Below are positions 5,815-6,989 of a DNA stretch of 6,989 nt, piece by piece. The position numbers and the translations under genes are program-made. Location of the stretch: positions 1 through 6,989 of the forward strand of contig CAZICK010000130.1 in the NCBI GenBank assembly GCA_964537505.1, read 5' to 3'. Position 1 is the stretch's first letter. Each line of letters begins with the position of its first letter. The notes under the pieces were generated by a model. That model was not told the origin of the DNA, did no database searches, and saw nothing but the letters and a program-made list of their open reading frames with translations. The DNA comes from DAINBT01 sp036732785. Lineage in GTDB: Bacteria > Planctomycetota > Phycisphaerae > Sedimentisphaerales > SM23-30.

Positions 5815-6648
5815 TCAGTCGCATTTCAAACCGACTTCCGCGGCTAATTCACGCACGGCATCAGTAGCAATAGAAAACAGTTTGGGTCCGGTCGAGCCTC
5901 CAAATTGGCCGCCGACCTTCAGGTGCGGTTCCATGGTAAGGAAGCCATCATAATCTATAGTCGCCAGCTCCGCGAGCAGTTCTTTTATCTGGCCGTCACC
6001 TTCGCCGGGTACGCTGCCGATATCGGCGCCAAGTTTCCAGTCTTTGATGTGAACATGAACAACGTATGGCTTCATCAGGGGCCAACAGGTTTCGATATTG
6101 TCGGTGATCTTTTCTCCCCAAACGAAGTTGGCAGGATCATACGCCAGTTTCAGCTTGGGTGAATCAACCGTTTTGACAAGATCGACGCAATTTTCAGCAG
6201 TGTGGCCGTAAATGTTGGCCTCATTTTCATGCACCATTATGACATCAGCGTCTCTGATGATCTCAACTTTTTCATACATCCGATCGAGAACCTCCCAGCG
6301 GTAATCAGCGATGTCACGGCCTTCCGGCGGATAGTAACTGAACATTCGTATAAAAGGCGACTGAAAAAACAGCGACAGGTCAACGGCATGTTTGAATTTA
6401 TCCAGGTGCCCCAGAAAAGGTTCGTCCAGACGTACTTTGCCTATTGGTGAGCCGATGGCACTGACCTTGATGCCATAGTCATTCAGTATTTTTTTTGCTT
6501 CGTTAAGCTCATGGTTGGTTAGATCCATAATGTTCTTTTTGTCAACAAAACGAATCTCAATGAAATCTATGTGCTCAGCAGAAAGATATTTTGCCTGCTG
6601 CAATAAACTTTCAGTCACTTCGTCAGCAAACGCACTTAATTTGGCCAT
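5815..6648 (-). CDS. Sugar phosphate isomerase/epimerase, TIM-barrel (AP endonuclease 2-like)
   Basis: This 277-residue protein fits the xylose-isomerase-like TIM-barrel family of divalent-metal sugar isomerases and epimerases. Likely metal ligands appear in the usual order: Glu141 (or Glu143) in VHENEAN, Asp171 in YDPANF, His198/His200 in HVHIKDW, and Glu240 in TMEP. GEGDGQI (215-221) is the typical loop after the His strand. No signal peptide is seen, so it is cytosolic. The specific sugar cannot be read from the sequence. Relatives include hydroxypyruvate isomerase, inosose dehydratase and tagatose/psicose epimerases. The ATG at 6646-6648 is chosen because AGGTGA lies 7 nt upstream. An in-frame TTG at 6667-6669 would add 7 residues without a good site. 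It is the first gene of the operon, 68-70 nt after a predicted promoter, with the Gfo/Idh/MocA remnant directly downstream, a common pairing in sugar clusters. Confidence 0.88.
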   Translation of the reverse strand: MAKLSAFADEVTESLLQQAKYLSAEHIDFIEIRFVDKKNIMDLTNHELNEAKKILNDYGIKVSAIGSPIGKVRLDEPFLGHLDKFKHAVDLSLFFQSPFIRMFSYYPPEGRDIADYRWEVLDRMYEKVEIIRDADVIMVHENEANIYGHTAENCVDLVKTVDSPKLKLAYDPANFVWGEKITDNIETCWPLMKPYVVHVHIKDWKLGADIGSVPGEGDGQIKELLAELATIDYDGFLTMEPHLKVGGQFGGSTGPKLFSIATDAVRELAAEVGLKCD

Positions 6649-6655
6649 TGTGCTG

Positions 6656-6661
6656 TCACCT
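6656..6661 (-). promoter_or_regulatory. Ribosome binding site deciding the isomerase start
   Basis: AGGTGA on the minus strand sits 7 nt before the ATG at 6646-6648, supporting that start over the upstream TTG. Confidence 0.75.
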
Positions 6662-6723
6662 AAAAACAATTTGTAGAAATATCAAACACGTGTCCGTAGT
6701 CACCGCTCCAGGGACTTTGTGCT

Positions 6724-6752
6724 ATGATAAGGAAACGACGGGGCCGTGTAAA
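6724..6752 (-). promoter_or_regulatory. Predicted sigma70 promoter of the sugar operon
   Basis: On the minus strand a -35 box TTTACA (6747-6752, 5 of 6 to consensus) and a -10 box TATCAT (6724-6729, 5 of 6) are separated by exactly 17 nt. Transcription would begin near 6716-6718, giving a 5' leader of about 70 nt before the isomerase ATG. This is the best promoter match seen in the window. Confidence 0.6.
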
Positions 6753-6807
6753 GTCTATTCTATGGTAGTTTTTGAAGGTGACATTGGAGCTATGGAAACA
6801 GTAAAAC

Positions 6808-6836
6808 CTTGTAAAAGAAGGAGTTACGTCGGTCAA
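6808..6836 (-). promoter_or_regulatory. Weaker alternative promoter
   Basis: TTGACC (6831-6836) and TACAAG (6808-6813) are 17 nt apart on the minus strand. The -35 box is good (5 of 6) but the -10 box is poor (4 of 6). It would lie about 85 nt upstream of the better candidate and could be chance. Confidence 0.3.
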
Positions 6837-6937
6837 AAGCGAATGGCCGGGCAAATCGGGCACTGATTTGGTGTAGTAAAACAGCCCGGTCGCCGATCAG
6901 TATTGTTAGACGCCGGGAACCTGTTATTCGGCAACCT

Positions 6938-6989
6938 TGACGCCTGCGTCAAAAGTTTGCTCAGGCAGCGATGCTGAGTGTTGAAAATT
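6938..6989. repeat. Right arm of 52-bp perfect terminal inverted repeat
   Basis: This is the exact inverted copy of 4-55. It begins with the same TGACGCCTGCGTCA palindrome (6938-6951) and runs to the last base of the window, so its true length is unknown and at least 52 bp. The flanks inside the repeats (56 onward, and 6937 backward) share no target-site-like duplication. Confidence 0.97.

Larger units (their letters stand above)
6649..6937. other. Non-coding upstream region of the operon
   Basis: Apart from the ribosome binding site and two promoter candidates, no gene is supported here. Short open frames on both strands (6660-6863 minus, 6591-6866 plus) have no family resemblance, no convincing ribosome site and low-complexity composition. 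Only weak inverted repeats occur near the right end, such as GCCGA (6892-6896) with TCGGC (6928-6932). No RNA gene was recognised. Confidence 0.6.

Noticed and set aside
6660..6863. 67-codon minus-strand frame upstream of the isomerase
   Set aside because: It runs across the predicted promoter and leader and overlaps the isomerase ribosome site. No family resemblance was seen.
6905..6911. GTTAGAC, matching an integron attC core (GTTRRRY)
   Set aside because: No matching inverse core (RYYYAAC) with an imperfect palindrome between them was found, and there is no integrase or cassette structure. A 7-mer match is expected by chance.

Overview
The window looks like bacterial chromosome from an uncultured organism. 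All supported genes lie on the minus strand. The protein flavours (a LarA/DUF2088-type nickel racemase, a Gfo/Idh/MocA remnant, a TIM-barrel sugar isomerase, a mannonate-type SDR, a membrane-anchored transglutaminase-like protein) are most like Planctomycetota of the Phycisphaerae/Sedimentisphaerales kind. This placement rests on protein style only and is tentative. There are no rRNAs, tRNAs, CRISPR arrays or recognisable transposase genes.

Layout in the direction of transcription, from high to low coordinates. Positions 6938-6989 are one arm of a 52-bp perfect inverted repeat whose partner is 4-55. Positions 6649-6937 hold no gene but contain a good sigma70-like promoter (6724-6752). A probable carbohydrate operon follows: a TIM-barrel sugar isomerase/epimerase (5815-6648), a decayed Gfo/Idh/MocA oxidoreductase that has lost both its Rossmann domain and the core of its C-terminal domain (5409-5793), an SDR of the D-mannonate oxidoreductase type (4553-5362), a HAD-family phosphatase-like protein (3605-4516), and a LarA-like nickel-pincer racemase/epimerase that starts with GTG 2 nt after the HAD stop (2316-3602). 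A 240-bp gap (2076-2315) rich in inverted repeats separates this operon from a complete 6-phosphogluconate dehydrogenase gene (624-2075). A membrane-anchored transglutaminase-like gene (53-598) comes next. It is cut off directly after its catalytic-cysteine motif, exactly where the terminal repeat begins.

Pathway reading (inference): the SDR would interconvert fructuronate and mannonate. A LarA homologue acting at C2 could interconvert mannonate and gluconate, and 6-phosphogluconate dehydrogenase would take phosphorylated gluconate into the pentose phosphate pool. The isomerase would act on the incoming sugar. A kinase, a transporter and the NPN cofactor-making genes (larB/C/E) are not in the window. 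This aldonate route, with a LarA-type enzyme paired to a HAD protein, is the most interesting functional idea here.

Caution: both ends of the window run into the same repeat in opposite orientation, and about 55 nt of it is present at the left edge. This is the pattern of a contig stopped at a multicopy repeat. The terminal inverted repeat may therefore reflect assembly rather than a mobile element's true ends.
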